Shown here piece by piece: positions 6,875 to 15,232 of a stretch of DNA of 23,401 nucleotides. Numbering within the stretch: the stretch's first letter is position 1; each line of letters begins with the position of its first letter. This DNA is from Spirochaetales bacterium UBA4629 (GTDB lineage Bacteria; Spirochaetota; Spirochaetia; Sphaerochaetales; Sphaerochaetaceae): assembly GCA_002406055.1 (NCBI GenBank), contig DHMZ01000104.1, forward strand, positions 2,162 to 25,562. The letters run 5' to 3'. The notes under the pieces are model-generated. The model made no database searches and was not told the origin of the DNA. It saw nothing but the letters and a program-made list of their open reading frames with translations. The translations under genes were made by a program, and so were the position numbers.

Positions 6875-7388
6875 TATCTCTTAATACCTTAAATGCTTTA
6901 TCTACATAAAGCTTATGTGCAATAGTTACTATTATTTTTCCAACTAATTCTTCTTCAAGCGTTTTCTCTTCTCCTACACGGTCTTTTGAGTTTTCAAGAC
7001 CAAATACAGATAAAAGAATGGCTTCAAATTCTTTCTTAAAGAACTCATATGAGGTGTCTGCAGAATACTTTTTCTTTTGTATATTGATTAGTAGTTGTAT
7101 GTCATCAAGAGACGCAACGCTCTTCGATAGTGCGATAAATAAGAGGTATGCAATCATCTCACGCGAATACTGTTTCTTTACAGGGTTATCAATGAGCTTC
7201 TTCTTTACATAGTTACTAATCATTGACTCAGTTATTGTTATATTAAACAGAGGCTCTAGGTATCTATTTATATATGTTGCACATTGGTTAAGGTATAAAC
7301 CTACATCTGGGATTTCATTAAACGATGGCAATCTATATAACCTAATGGCTTCTAAATCATTTTTCTCTAACTCTAAAAACATATACAT
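6858..7388 (-). CDS. DUF1836 family, putative DNA-binding regulator
   Basis: A 176-residue protein of the DUF1836 family, common in Firmicutes and related anaerobes. The N-terminal half has a MerR-like helix-turn-helix look: YRLPSFNEIPDVGLYLNQCATYINRYL, then ITESMISNYVKKKLIDNPVKKQYSREMIAYLLFI, with the IS-NYVKKKLI segment as the recognition helix. The C-terminal half is helical with no recognisable ligand site. It is first in a two-gene unit with the 2H phosphoesterase and divergent from the hemolysin III gene. TATAAC ends 6 nt before the ATG, and a 15-bp palindrome lies just upstream. A regulatory role is inferred from the fold. Confidence 0.8.
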   Translation of the reverse strand: MYMFLELEKNDLEAIRLYRLPSFNEIPDVGLYLNQCATYINRYLEPLFNITITESMISNYVKKKLIDNPVKKQYSREMIAYLLFIALSKSVASLDDIQLLINIQKKKYSADTSYEFFKKEFEAILLSVFGLENSKDRVGEEKTLEEELVGKIIVTIAHKLYVDKAFKVLRDNAKEK

Positions 7389-7394
7389 AATCCT

Positions 7395-7423
7395 GTTATA
7401 AGTTTTTAAAAAACTCTTGACAG
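7395..7423 (-). promoter_or_regulatory. DUF1836 promoter with palindrome in the spacer
   Basis: Reading leftward, CTGTCA (7423-7418), a 17-bp spacer and TATAAC (7400-7395) form a promoter whose -10 ends 6 nt before the DUF1836 ATG. The palindrome AGTTTTT-A-AAAAACT (7401-7415) fills most of the spacer. Its near twin lies 52 bp to the right. Confidence 0.55.
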
Positions 7424-7452
7424 AGTATTTAATTCTTATTTAACTATTAATA

Positions 7453-7487
7453 GGTTTTTCAAAAACCGATTATAAGTTTGTTATACT
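7453..7487 (+). promoter_or_regulatory. Hemolysin III promoter with second palindrome over the -35 region
   Basis: GGTTTTT-C-AAAAACC (7453-7467) is a perfect 7-bp inverted repeat matching the palindrome at 7401-7415 in all but the outermost base pair and the centre. A -10 TATACT lies at 7482-7487, so the palindrome covers the expected -35 region. The repeated sequence TTATAAGTTT (7397-7406 and 7470-7479) also accompanies each site. Confidence 0.55.
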
Positions 7488-7518
7488 CTTCAAATGAGTT
7501 AATTGCAAGGAGGAAAGA

Positions 7519-8214
7519 ATGGTTATTAACATTGTTGTTCCACAATCTAGAGAAAAAACTCTTCATCCTTTCGAGGTAAAAGATAAGCATAGTGCCCTAT
7601 CACATTTTATTGGCTTTGTCTTATCTATAGTGCTTGCTCCTATTCTTTTAATAAAGGGAGCTTTAGATAACAAGAGCCTAGTAGAGTTAATCTCATATGC
7701 AATTTTTACTCTTAGTATGATTTTATTATATGGTGCTTCAACTGCATACCACTCCTTTAATCTTAGCGAAGAGAAAAATAAGAGGCTAAAGAAACTTGAT
7801 CACATGATGATCTCTGTTTTAATTGCAGGAACATACACACCTCTCTGTGTTTCTCTCATTAAAGGAAGAGATGGAATAATTCTACTTAGTGTTGTATGGG
7901 CACTAGCTTTACTCTCTATTATATTCAAAGCATTCTGGGTAACGTGCCCTCGCTTTGTCTCTTCTATTATTTATTTAGCAATAGGTTGGGCATGTACACC
8001 TGTACTAAAAGAGCTATATACGCTCCTGACACCAAATGGTTTTAGGCTCCTTCTCCTTGGTGGAATTTTATATACTATAGGTGGAGTTATATACGCAACA
8101 AAGCTTCCATTACTTGAGAAAAATAAAGAGTTCAGAAGCCATGAGCTCTTCCACTTATTCATTCTTGGTGGAACTATATTCCACTTTCTGATGGTCTATT
8201 TCTATGTTGCTTAA
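7519..8214 (+). CDS. Hemolysin III / PAQR-like family membrane protein
   Basis: A 231-residue polytopic inner-membrane protein with about seven hydrophobic segments, the length and layout of the hemolysin III/YqfA branch of the PAQR-CREST superfamily. The putative metal-hydrolase residues are all present: S74 and H78 in ASTAYHSF, D94 in LDHMM, and H208 and H212 in the C-terminal HELFHLF. Biochemical function in bacteria is uncertain; members have been linked to membrane lipid homeostasis and, in one case, haemolysis. The start has a strong AAGGAGG. The gene faces away from DUF1836 across a 130-bp region with paired palindromes, and its stop overlaps the convergent esterase by 4 bp. Confidence 0.9.
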   Translation: MVINIVVPQSREKTLHPFEVKDKHSALSHFIGFVLSIVLAPILLIKGALDNKSLVELISYAIFTLSMILLYGASTAYHSFNLSEEKNKRLKKLDHMMISVLIAGTYTPLCVSLIKGRDGIILLSVVWALALLSIIFKAFWVTCPRFVSSIIYLAIGWACTPVLKELYTLLTPNGFRLLLLGGILYTIGGVIYATKLPLLEKNKEFRSHELFHLFILGGTIFHFLMVYFYVA

Positions 8215-9404
8215 CTTAGCTCTTTAATATATGGATACTCACGCCAATTCGGTTCAGCTTTAGAAAAAAACGATGACAAAGAAGATGTAAGAAAAGATGA
8301 CAAAAGATAGTCTTCATCTTTAAAACTTCGCCAAGATCTCTCTAAAGTGGAAAAAACATACCATAAATCAGAAGAATGGAATGGTAGAGTATTATCAGGA
8401 GGAAGAAGGTGCGAGAAGTAATATACAAATGATTCTCCCCTTCTTCTTTTTATAAATTCTTCTGTAGCTTTTAGCATTGCGCCTTCACTAGATAGATCAT
8501 TTTTAACAGTACCACAAAGAAGAGGAAAAGAATCATAGCTTCCTCTTTCTATCGCCTCAAGAAAAGAATGCTTCAAAAAAGATGTGTTATATACAGGTGA
8601 AAGCGGGAAAGAAATATCGCATCTTTTATTTTTGTAATATTTTATATATTCACTTTGCACTCGAAGAATTTCTTTATTATTAAACTTCAAGAGTCTCTCT
8701 TTGCTTAAGCCATTAGCTTTAAAAAAGTCCTTCGTAATTTGCTCAGAGCATTCCCTACTGCTCTCAGCCGGAGCTATAGTGCCATTAAAGCCACCGAAAC
8801 TAAGTAGAGTTACTGTATATGGAGAAAAATTTTCAGTTGCGAGTAAAGAAAGAATAGATAGTGCCCCAGCACTCTGTCCCATAAGAGAAATTCTTTTCTC
8901 ATCGCCATTGAAGTATGATATATTCTCTTTCACCCAACTATAAGCAAAAGCTTGATCCAAAAGTCCGTAGTTTCCTTCTTCATTCTCAAGTACAAGATAA
9001 CCAAGGAGCCCTAATCTATATTGCGCAGTAACAACAATCACACCACTTTTAGCTAGAGCTTCACCACTAAATTCAACTTCATAAGAGAAGCCTTGGAGAT
9101 ATGCTCCACCATGTAAAAAGAGCACTACAGGATACTTTCCTTCCTTTTTAGGCATCCAAATATTTAAATATAGACACTCTTCAGCCATATTCAAGTCTAC
9201 ATTTTGATAGAATTCTTTTTTGTAGATTGAAGATTCTTCACACTCTTCTTGAATGGCAGCAGGAGAAAAAGAAAGACAAGACAAAAAATCGGGAAGTTCC
9301 CTTTTCTTAGGATAGGTAAAACGTCCTTCTGTGAGGGCAAAAGGAATTCCCTTAAAGAGTAAACATTCTTCTTTTTCTTCGCCTTCTAGAAAGGTATTTT
9401 GCAT
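8211..9404 (-). CDS. Type B carboxylesterase family protein
   Basis: A 397-residue alpha/beta-hydrolase of the carboxylesterase type B (COesterase) family. It shows FKGIPFA near the N-terminus, EECLYLNIWMP (about 75-85), the oxyanion-hole HGGAY (98-102), NYGLLDQAFAYSWVKENI and the nucleophile elbow GQSAGA with Ser178. FHSSDLWYVF near residue 350 probably provides the catalytic His. It is shorter than the roughly 500-residue classical members. No signal peptide is evident, so it is probably cytoplasmic; the ester substrate is unknown. A GTG at 9446 would add 14 residues; the ATG is preferred because conserved sequence starts soon after. It faces the cellobiose phosphorylase gene, which hints at carbohydrate ester use. 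Confidence 0.85.
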   Translation of the reverse strand: MQNTFLEGEEKEECLLFKGIPFALTEGRFTYPKKRELPDFLSCLSFSPAAIQEECEESSIYKKEFYQNVDLNMAEECLYLNIWMPKKEGKYPVVLFLHGGAYLQGFSYEVEFSGEALAKSGVIVVTAQYRLGLLGYLVLENEEGNYGLLDQAFAYSWVKENISYFNGDEKRISLMGQSAGALSILSLLATENFSPYTVTLLSFGGFNGTIAPAESSRECSEQITKDFFKANGLSKERLLKFNNKEILRVQSEYIKYYKNKRCDISFPLSPVYNTSFLKHSFLEAIERGSYDSFPLLCGTVKNDLSSEGAMLKATEEFIKRRRGESFVYYFSHLLPPDNTLPFHSSDLWYVFSTLERSWRSFKDEDYLLSSFLTSSLSSFFSKAEPNWREYPYIKELS

Positions 9405-9525
9405 CTTTCGTATTACAGTTTTCACACTTCGATAATAAATTAGCACTAACTAATAAACAATAAAAAGTTATCTATTGGCAGAAAAAACTCTTTAATAATG
9501 AAAAAAATCATGGTTAAATGTATTT

Positions 9526-9540
9526 GTTCAAGCACTGAAC
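9526..9540. promoter_or_regulatory. Small inverted repeat ahead of the cellobiose phosphorylase gene
   Basis: GTTCA-AGCAC-TGAAC is a perfect 5-bp inverted repeat just upstream of the ribosome-binding site (CTGGAG). It could be an operator, but such short repeats are frequent by chance. Confidence 0.2.
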
Positions 9541-9555
9541 TAACTGGAGATTACT

Positions 9556-11973
9556 ATGAAGTATGGTTATTTTGACGATGAGAAAAGAGAATATGTAATA
9601 ACAACACCATATACACCTCTACCTTGGATTAACTATCTAGGCAATGAGGATTTCTTTGGCCTTATATCTAACACTGGTGGTGGATACGACTTTTACAAAG
9701 ATGCAAAAATGAGACGTATTACCCGTTTCAGATATAACAACGTTCCAGATGATAATGGAGGACGATTATTCTACATAGAAGATGGAGAGAGCAAATGGTC
9801 TCCTTCATTCTTACCTTTAAAGACCCCTCTTGATGAGTATAAGTGTCGTCATGGACTTGGCTATACAATATTCACCTCTTCTCTTAATAGTCTTGAAGCA
9901 AATTTATTATGCTTTGTTCCACTTCATGAGAAATGTGAAGTAATGAAGCTAATGTTAAAGAATAACTCTAATAAGAAAAAAACAATTAGAACTGTTGGCG
10001 CAGTTGAGTGGTGTTTATGGAATGCTCTAGATGACCAAACTAACTTCCAAAGAAACTATTCTACAGGTGAAGTTGAGATAGATGAAAAGGCAATCTATCA
10101 CAAAACAGAGTATAGAGAGCGTCGTAATCATTTTGCTTTCTTCTCTGTTAATGAAAATGTTACAAGTTATGATTCTGATAGAGCTACATTTCTAGGACGC
10201 TTTAATAATTACGACAATCCAGATGGCATAAGAAGAGAGAGTCTCTCTTTCTCTCGTGCGTCAGGTTGGTCTCCTATCGCGGCTTTAGAAAACAAGTTCT
10301 CTCTTCTTCCAGGAGAAGAAAAGAGCCTTGTATATATACTGGGCTATTGTGAAAACAAAGATGATGAGAAATGGGAAAAAGAAGGCATAATAAACAAGAC
10401 AAAAGCAAAAGCATTAATGGAGCGTTTTTCGTCTCCGAGTGCTGTAGACAATGCCTTTGAGGAGTTAAAAGACTATTGGTCAAAGCTCCTCTCTTCTTTC
10501 TCTGTTAATACAGGTCTTGAGAAGTTCGATAGAATGGTTAATATTTGGAACCAATACCAATGCATGATTACATTCAATATGTCTCGTAGTGCCTCTTACT
10601 ACGAAAGTGGTATAGGTAGAGGAATGGGCTTTAGAGACTCTTGTCAAGACCTCCTTGGCTTCATGCATATAATCCCAGATAGAGCTAGAGAACGTATTAT
10701 TGATATAGCATCCATACAGTTTGAAGATGGCTCTACTTATCATCAATACCAACCTCTAGACAAAAAAGGCAATGCAGATATAGGTGGAGGCTTTAATGAT
10801 GACCCATTATGGCTTATTGCCTCTGTATACTCATATTTAGCTGAAACAAATGACTACTCTATTCTAAACGAAATGGTTCCTTTTAATAATGATATGAGTA
10901 AAGCTCAGCCTCTTTTAGAGCATTTAAGACGCTGTGTAATGTACACTGTAAACAACAAAGGACCACATGGTCTTCCTCTAATTGGAAGAGCTGACTGGAA
11001 TGATTGCTTAAATCTTAATTGTTTCTCTTCAACTCCTGGAGAAAGCTTCCAAACATGTTCTAATTTTGAATCTGGCAAGGCTGAATCTGTCTTTATAGCA
11101 GGGCTCTTTGTTAAATATGCGCAACAATATGTTGAAATACTCGATAAGTTAGGAAAAACAGAAGAAAAGAAAGAAATTGAAGCTGAAATTGAGAAGATGA
11201 TAAAAGCCGTCGAAGGCCCAGGTTGGGATGGCGAATGGTTTGTAAGAGCCTATGATGCTTTCTCTGAAAAAGTCGGTAGCCATACATGTGAAGATGGTAA
11301 AATTTACATAGAGCCCCAGGGCATGTGTGTTATGGCACACATAGGCCTTGAAAATGGCATGGCAGAAAAAGCTTTAAAGAGCGTTGAGAAGTATTTAGAT
11401 AGTCCATACGGAATTATTATCTTACAACCTGCATATAAAGATTATCATCTGAACCTTGGAGAAGTTTCTTCTTATCCTCCTGGATATAAAGAGAACGCAG
11501 GAATCTTCTGTCATAATAACCCATGGGTAAGCTCAGCAGAGACTATTCTTGGTCACGGAGACAGAGCCTTTGAAGTCTACAAGAAGATTTCCCCTTCTTA
11601 TAATGAAGATAATAGCCACATAAGGAAGACTGAACCTTATGTATATTGTCAAATGGTAGCAGGAAGAGATGCACAAAATGAAGGAGAAGGAAAGAACAGT
11701 TGGCTTACAGGCTGTGCTGCTTGGACATTTGTTAATGCTTCTCAATTTATACTTGGAATAACTCCTTGCCTTGATGGCTTAGAGATTAATCCTGTTCTTC
11801 CTAAAGAGATAAGCTCATTTACCTTAGAGAGAAAAGTTGGTAAGACTACTCTCCATATTAAAGCTAATCGAGGAAAAGAGTACTCATTAGTAGTAGATGG
11901 AGAAAAGGTTGACGGCAAGATTGTTAAGAGAACAGATAAAGCAGAGCTTAATGTTTCTGTTACTTACATTTAA
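9556..11973 (+). CDS. Cellobiose phosphorylase (GH94)
   Basis: An 805-residue cytoplasmic glycoside phosphorylase of family GH94, close to the usual 810-830 residues. It would split cellobiose with phosphate into glucose 1-phosphate and glucose, saving one ATP. The N-terminus (MKYGYFDDEKREYVITTP, then PWINYLGNEDFFGLISNTGGG) is the typical start of cellobiose phosphorylases. The catalytic barrel contains GRGMGFRDSCQD and GRADWNDCLNLN (D480 and D483; the general acid is in this motif). Later segments YPPGYKENAGIFCHNNPW and GKNSWLTGCAAW also match the family. The start is supported by CTGGAG 7 nt upstream. No sugar transporter adjoins it. The last 14 bp overlap the convergent MATE gene. Confidence 0.93.
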   Translation: MKYGYFDDEKREYVITTPYTPLPWINYLGNEDFFGLISNTGGGYDFYKDAKMRRITRFRYNNVPDDNGGRLFYIEDGESKWSPSFLPLKTPLDEYKCRHGLGYTIFTSSLNSLEANLLCFVPLHEKCEVMKLMLKNNSNKKKTIRTVGAVEWCLWNALDDQTNFQRNYSTGEVEIDEKAIYHKTEYRERRNHFAFFSVNENVTSYDSDRATFLGRFNNYDNPDGIRRESLSFSRASGWSPIAALENKFSLLPGEEKSLVYILGYCENKDDEKWEKEGIINKTKAKALMERFSSPSAVDNAFEELKDYWSKLLSSFSVNTGLEKFDRMVNIWNQYQCMITFNMSRSASYYESGIGRGMGFRDSCQDLLGFMHIIPDRARERIIDIASIQFEDGSTYHQYQPLDKKGNADIGGGFNDDPLWLIASVYSYLAETNDYSILNEMVPFNNDMSKAQPLLEHLRRCVMYTVNNKGPHGLPLIGRADWNDCLNLNCFSSTPGESFQTCSNFESGKAESVFIAGLFVKYAQQYVEILDKLGKTEEKKEIEAEIEKMIKAVEGPGWDGEWFVRAYDAFSEKVGSHTCEDGKIYIEPQGMCVMAHIGLENGMAEKALKSVEKYLDSPYGIIILQPAYKDYHLNLGEVSSYPPGYKENAGIFCHNNPWVSSAETILGHGDRAFEVYKKISPSYNEDNSHIRKTEPYVYCQMVAGRDAQNEGEGKNSWLTGCAAWTFVNASQFILGITPCLDGLEINPVLPKEISSFTLERKVGKTTLHIKANRGKEYSLVVDGEKVDGKIVKRTDKAELNVSVTYI

Positions 11974-13285
11974 CTCGTCTAAGGTGAATGCACAAATAAG
12001 GTAATTCCCAAACTAACATTCCTATCCACCCTATGGCTGAAGCAAAGGCTATTCCTTTTATGCCATAGAGTGGTAGTAATACAAAGGTAAGAATTGTTCT
12101 TAGTCCAATTTGTGTCAGCGTTCCAAGAAGCGTTACTCCTGTTTTACCCCAACCTCTAAAGTAGCCTTGTGTTACATTCGTTAAACCTGGAAGGATATAG
12201 AAGAAAGCCATATAAAAGAGGTACTCAGAGCCACTTTGTACTATTTCATTGCTATTTTTAACAAAGAGAGAGACGACTCTGTTTCGTGTAAATAGCAAAA
12301 GCAATGAAAAGAATAACCAATAAAGTACCTCAAGAGAAAGAGCACTTAGATAGCCACTCTTTATTCTATCGAATCTTTCCTTTCCTCTATTTTGAGCGAT
12401 AAAGATGCTACAAGATGAACTTATTGATTGCTCTGGTATTAAAGCAAAAGCATCTATCTGTGCACCAATTTGATAACTTGCTATTCCAACGACACCAAGA
12501 GTATTAATTGCAACCTGAATAAAGAGCTTTCCTATTGGCTGTAAAGCCTGTTGTAGCGCTGTTGGAAGGCCATATTTAACTATGTCTATTGCTTCTGTTT
12601 TATTTACTCTTAGCTCTGAAAAAGATGGGAAAAGTAGCTTTTGCTTTTTTATCATATAGAAGAGAGACAAAAAAGCAGAAAGGACAACAGATACTACAGT
12701 TGTTAGCGCAGAACAGACAATGCCGTAGTCTAGATATCCTATAAAGAATAGGTCAAGTGCAGCATTTAAAATTGATGTAATAATCAAGAAGTAAAGTGGA
12801 GTCTTACTGTCTCCAACACTCTTTAGTGCTGAAGCTAATGAATTGTATATAAATGTAAAAGGAAGAGAGGTTAAAGATAAAGCAAGATAGACTTTTGTCA
12901 TCTCGTTTATTTCATTTGGCGTACCTAAAAAAAGAAGAATTTTGTTAATAAAAACTATTCCAAAGATAGTTACAAGAAGGCTAAAAGCTGTACCAAGGAT
13001 TAAGAGAGAAGATAAAAAACTTCTAAAACGCTTGTCATCTTCTCTTCCAAAAGCCTCTCCTAATAATATTCCAGCACCAATAGTGAGGCCTGAAACAAAT
13101 AATGTAAGCAGATTCAATACAGGAGATGCTGTTCCCTCACTAGCAAGAGCATTCTGCCCTATAAAACGACCAACTATTATTGAATCAACTGCATTGTAGC
13201 CTAGCTGAAGCCAAGCTCCGATTATTATTGGGAAGGCGTGACAAATAATATTATTTATCGCCCTTCCCTTTGTCATATCACGCAT
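11960..13285 (-). CDS. MATE family efflux transporter
   Basis: A 441-residue integral membrane exporter with about twelve transmembrane helices, of the multidrug and toxic compound extrusion family driven by Na+ or H+. The N-terminal MTKGRAINNIICHAFPIIIG and the segment YNAVDSIIVGRFIGQNALAS are family hallmarks, repeated in the second half (SYQIGAQIDAFALIPEQSIS). The ATG at 13285 overlaps the upstream hydrogenase stop by 8 nt (ATGCGTGA), so the two are co-translated; ATG 13276 is an alternative. An upstream frame extension to 13339 lies inside the hydrogenase and lacks family similarity. Substrate unknown. Confidence 0.9.
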   Translation of the reverse strand: MRDMTKGRAINNIICHAFPIIIGAWLQLGYNAVDSIIVGRFIGQNALASEGTASPVLNLLTLFVSGLTIGAGILLGEAFGREDDKRFRSFLSSLLILGTAFSLLVTIFGIVFINKILLFLGTPNEINEMTKVYLALSLTSLPFTFIYNSLASALKSVGDSKTPLYFLIITSILNAALDLFFIGYLDYGIVCSALTTVVSVVLSAFLSLFYMIKKQKLLFPSFSELRVNKTEAIDIVKYGLPTALQQALQPIGKLFIQVAINTLGVVGIASYQIGAQIDAFALIPEQSISSSCSIFIAQNRGKERFDRIKSGYLSALSLEVLYWLFFSLLLLFTRNRVVSLFVKNSNEIVQSGSEYLFYMAFFYILPGLTNVTQGYFRGWGKTGVTLLGTLTQIGLRTILTFVLLPLYGIKGIAFASAIGWIGMLVWELPYLCIHLRRVKCK

Positions 13286-14756
13286 TGTTTTCAGCGTTCT
13301 TCTTTCTTGCTTCTTCTCTCTGCTTTCTATAGCCTTCACGAGCCTTAATAGCAGCTTGTGGAGTAACTAATGTTCCAGGTCCTGCAAGACATCCTCCAGG
13401 ACAACACATTATCTCAACAAGGTCTTCCTTTGGCGGAATCTTTGACCATGTCTTCATTAGTCTGACTGTCTTAGCATCAATGCCGTTAATACTCATGAAT
13501 GAGTACTTGCTCTTGTCATCAACACGTCTAAGAACACATTGTGCAACACCACCACTCTGCGCAAAGTCTCTGCAATCTTCAAAAGATGAACATTCTTCAT
13601 CATCAAAGTTCACACTCATACTCTGAACATCAATATCTTTCGCGGCAAAAATTGCAGCAAGTTCACTATAAGAAATAACTCTATCGATTGTATCAGGATA
13701 TCTAGTTGCAGCCTCATAGCGCTTAGCAACGCATGGCCCAATAAATACAACCTTAAAGCCTGGGTACCTTTCTTTGCAAAGTTGAGCTGTATAACCCATA
13801 GGGGAAAGTGTTGAAGAAATATGGTCTTTTAGTTGTGGGATATGTTTATCTACAAGAGTAAACCAAGCAGGACAACAAGATGTTGCTAAAAAGCCTTCTC
13901 CTTTAGCCTTTCTCTCTTCAAGTTCCTTAGCTTCTTTTTCGGCTGTAATCTTAGCGCCTTCAGCTACCTCAACAACTTCAGTAAATCCAGCTTTCTTTAT
14001 CGCTTCTTTTATCTGTTCGATAGATCCAGGAAGTTGACCTTCAATTGCAGGCGCAATAATAGCAACAACCTTCTCATTGTTCTTTAACATTTTTGCAACA
14101 GGAATGAGACCAGAGCGCTTTACAATAGCACCAAAAGGACAAGACTTTAAGCACTTACCACAGCCGATACACAATTCATGATTAACTTCACTTATTCCCT
14201 TTTCATTCTGTTTAACTGCTCCAACAGGGCATGCATCTTCACAAGGAACACAGTTATGAACAATAGAATGGAAAGGACAGCGTTCCATACACTTTCCACA
14301 CTTTATACACTTTTCTGTCTGTATTACAGCCTTTCCTTTTACAAAAACAATAGCATCCTTTGGACAATTTGAAGCACAAGGACGAGCAAAACAGCCTCTA
14401 CAAGCGTCAGAAACCTGGTAATGAGATTGAGGGCATGAAGAACATCCAGTTGCAATAGTTGTTAATAAAGGAAGCTTTGGCTTATCTTCATTAAGAGCCT
14501 CTTCCATATAAGACGAAAGACTTCTGTATTCATCATCATCGGTCTCTAAAGTATAGCCAGCAAGAGCCATAATACGATATCGGACAACAGCTCTTTCTTT
14601 GTAGATACAGCACCTTGAAGGGACTCTATCTTTTGGACAAATATCAATAGGAATTCTGTCAGCATCTCGTACAAGGGTGCCATCAAATAGATGTTTCAAA
14701 ACCTCCACGTCTATATGGAACTTCATTTTCGAATATTCATTATTTTTATCTAACAC
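13278..14756 (-). CDS. Monomeric [FeFe] hydrogenase with ferredoxin domains (group-B-like)
   Basis: A 492-residue iron-sulfur protein ending in a complete [FeFe]-hydrogenase H-cluster domain. H-cluster motifs are L1 TSCCPAW (292-298), L2 GPCVAKR (340-346) and L3 EIMCCPGGCLAGPG (448-461). The predicted ligands are C295, C342, C452 and C456, with C294 as the proton-transfer Cys. The N-terminal half is Cys-rich: C105/C108, C119-C131, two ferredoxin CxxCxxCxxxC sets (150-160 and 196-206) and an extra C169xxC172xxxC176. L2 PCVAK rather than PCTSK and the N-terminal Cys pattern resemble group B enzymes. It would evolve H2 from ferredoxin or oxidise it. The GTG start is set by AGGAG 6 nt upstream; no maturases (HydEFG) are in the window. 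Confidence 0.92.
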   Translation of the reverse strand: MLDKNNEYSKMKFHIDVEVLKHLFDGTLVRDADRIPIDICPKDRVPSRCCIYKERAVVRYRIMALAGYTLETDDDEYRSLSSYMEEALNEDKPKLPLLTTIATGCSSCPQSHYQVSDACRGCFARPCASNCPKDAIVFVKGKAVIQTEKCIKCGKCMERCPFHSIVHNCVPCEDACPVGAVKQNEKGISEVNHELCIGCGKCLKSCPFGAIVKRSGLIPVAKMLKNNEKVVAIIAPAIEGQLPGSIEQIKEAIKKAGFTEVVEVAEGAKITAEKEAKELEERKAKGEGFLATSCCPAWFTLVDKHIPQLKDHISSTLSPMGYTAQLCKERYPGFKVVFIGPCVAKRYEAATRYPDTIDRVISYSELAAIFAAKDIDVQSMSVNFDDEECSSFEDCRDFAQSGGVAQCVLRRVDDKSKYSFMSINGIDAKTVRLMKTWSKIPPKEDLVEIMCCPGGCLAGPGTLVTPQAAIKAREGYRKQREEARKKNAENNA

Positions 14757-14850
14757 ATTAGGCTCCTAACATTTTCTCAACCCTTTAATCGTATAAAATA
14801 TAATGAAAATAAAACAGTCAGTTAATATAAAAAATGAGAACTATTATCAA

Positions 14851-15231
14851 TTAATTAACTTTGTGTGCATCGCGGCAACTAATCATAGAGACATTAGTAG
14901 ATGCAATATTTTCTATTATTACATCGCCCATTTTTATATCTCTATCAACAACAGTTTTCTTTATTTCATCCATCGCCTCAAATATCTTCTCTTTTCTTAT
15001 AGGAGAAGAACTTCTTATAGGTAAAACATTTAGTTCATTATTAACAAGCTTTACAGTAGAGGTTAAAACTCTTTTAGGGTCAACAACTTCTTGAGAAGCA
15101 TAGACTTCACCGCGCTTACAGCTATTTCCTCTAACGCTAACTATTTTCTTCTCGCCATTTTCTTCTATCCAATCGACACTAATAGAGCATCCTTTTGGAC
15201 AAATGACGCAGGTAATAAGTGAAGTTTCCAT
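14851..15231 (-). CDS. DUF1667 family protein
   Basis: A 126-residue protein of the DUF1667 family, found almost always with GlpA-like and FAD/NAD(P) oxidoreductase genes. It has four cysteines suited to bind a metal or [4Fe-4S] cluster: C8, C11 and C15 in CVICPKGC plus C38 in GNSCKRG, followed by a mixed alpha/beta body (RVLTSTVKL; IKMGDVIIENI). It probably acts as a small electron-transfer or assembly partner of the two flavoproteins. It starts one base after the preceding gene's stop and has its own GGAGAG site. Confidence 0.88.
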   Translation of the reverse strand: METSLITCVICPKGCSISVDWIEENGEKKIVSVRGNSCKRGEVYASQEVVDPKRVLTSTVKLVNNELNVLPIRSSSPIRKEKIFEAMDEIKKTVVDRDIKMGDVIIENIASTNVSMISCRDAHKVN

Positions 15232-15232
15232 T

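Noticed and set aside
7417..7445. TTGACA (7417-7422) as the -35 of a plus-strand promoter
   Set aside because: The matching -10 position (TTAACT at 7440) is poor, and the TATACT at 7482 is better placed for hemolysin III; the match may be partly due to the overlapping minus-strand promoter.
13286..13339. MATE start at 13339
   Set aside because: The extension is Lys/Arg-rich and read from inside the hydrogenase gene in another frame; family similarity starts at MTKGRAINNI.
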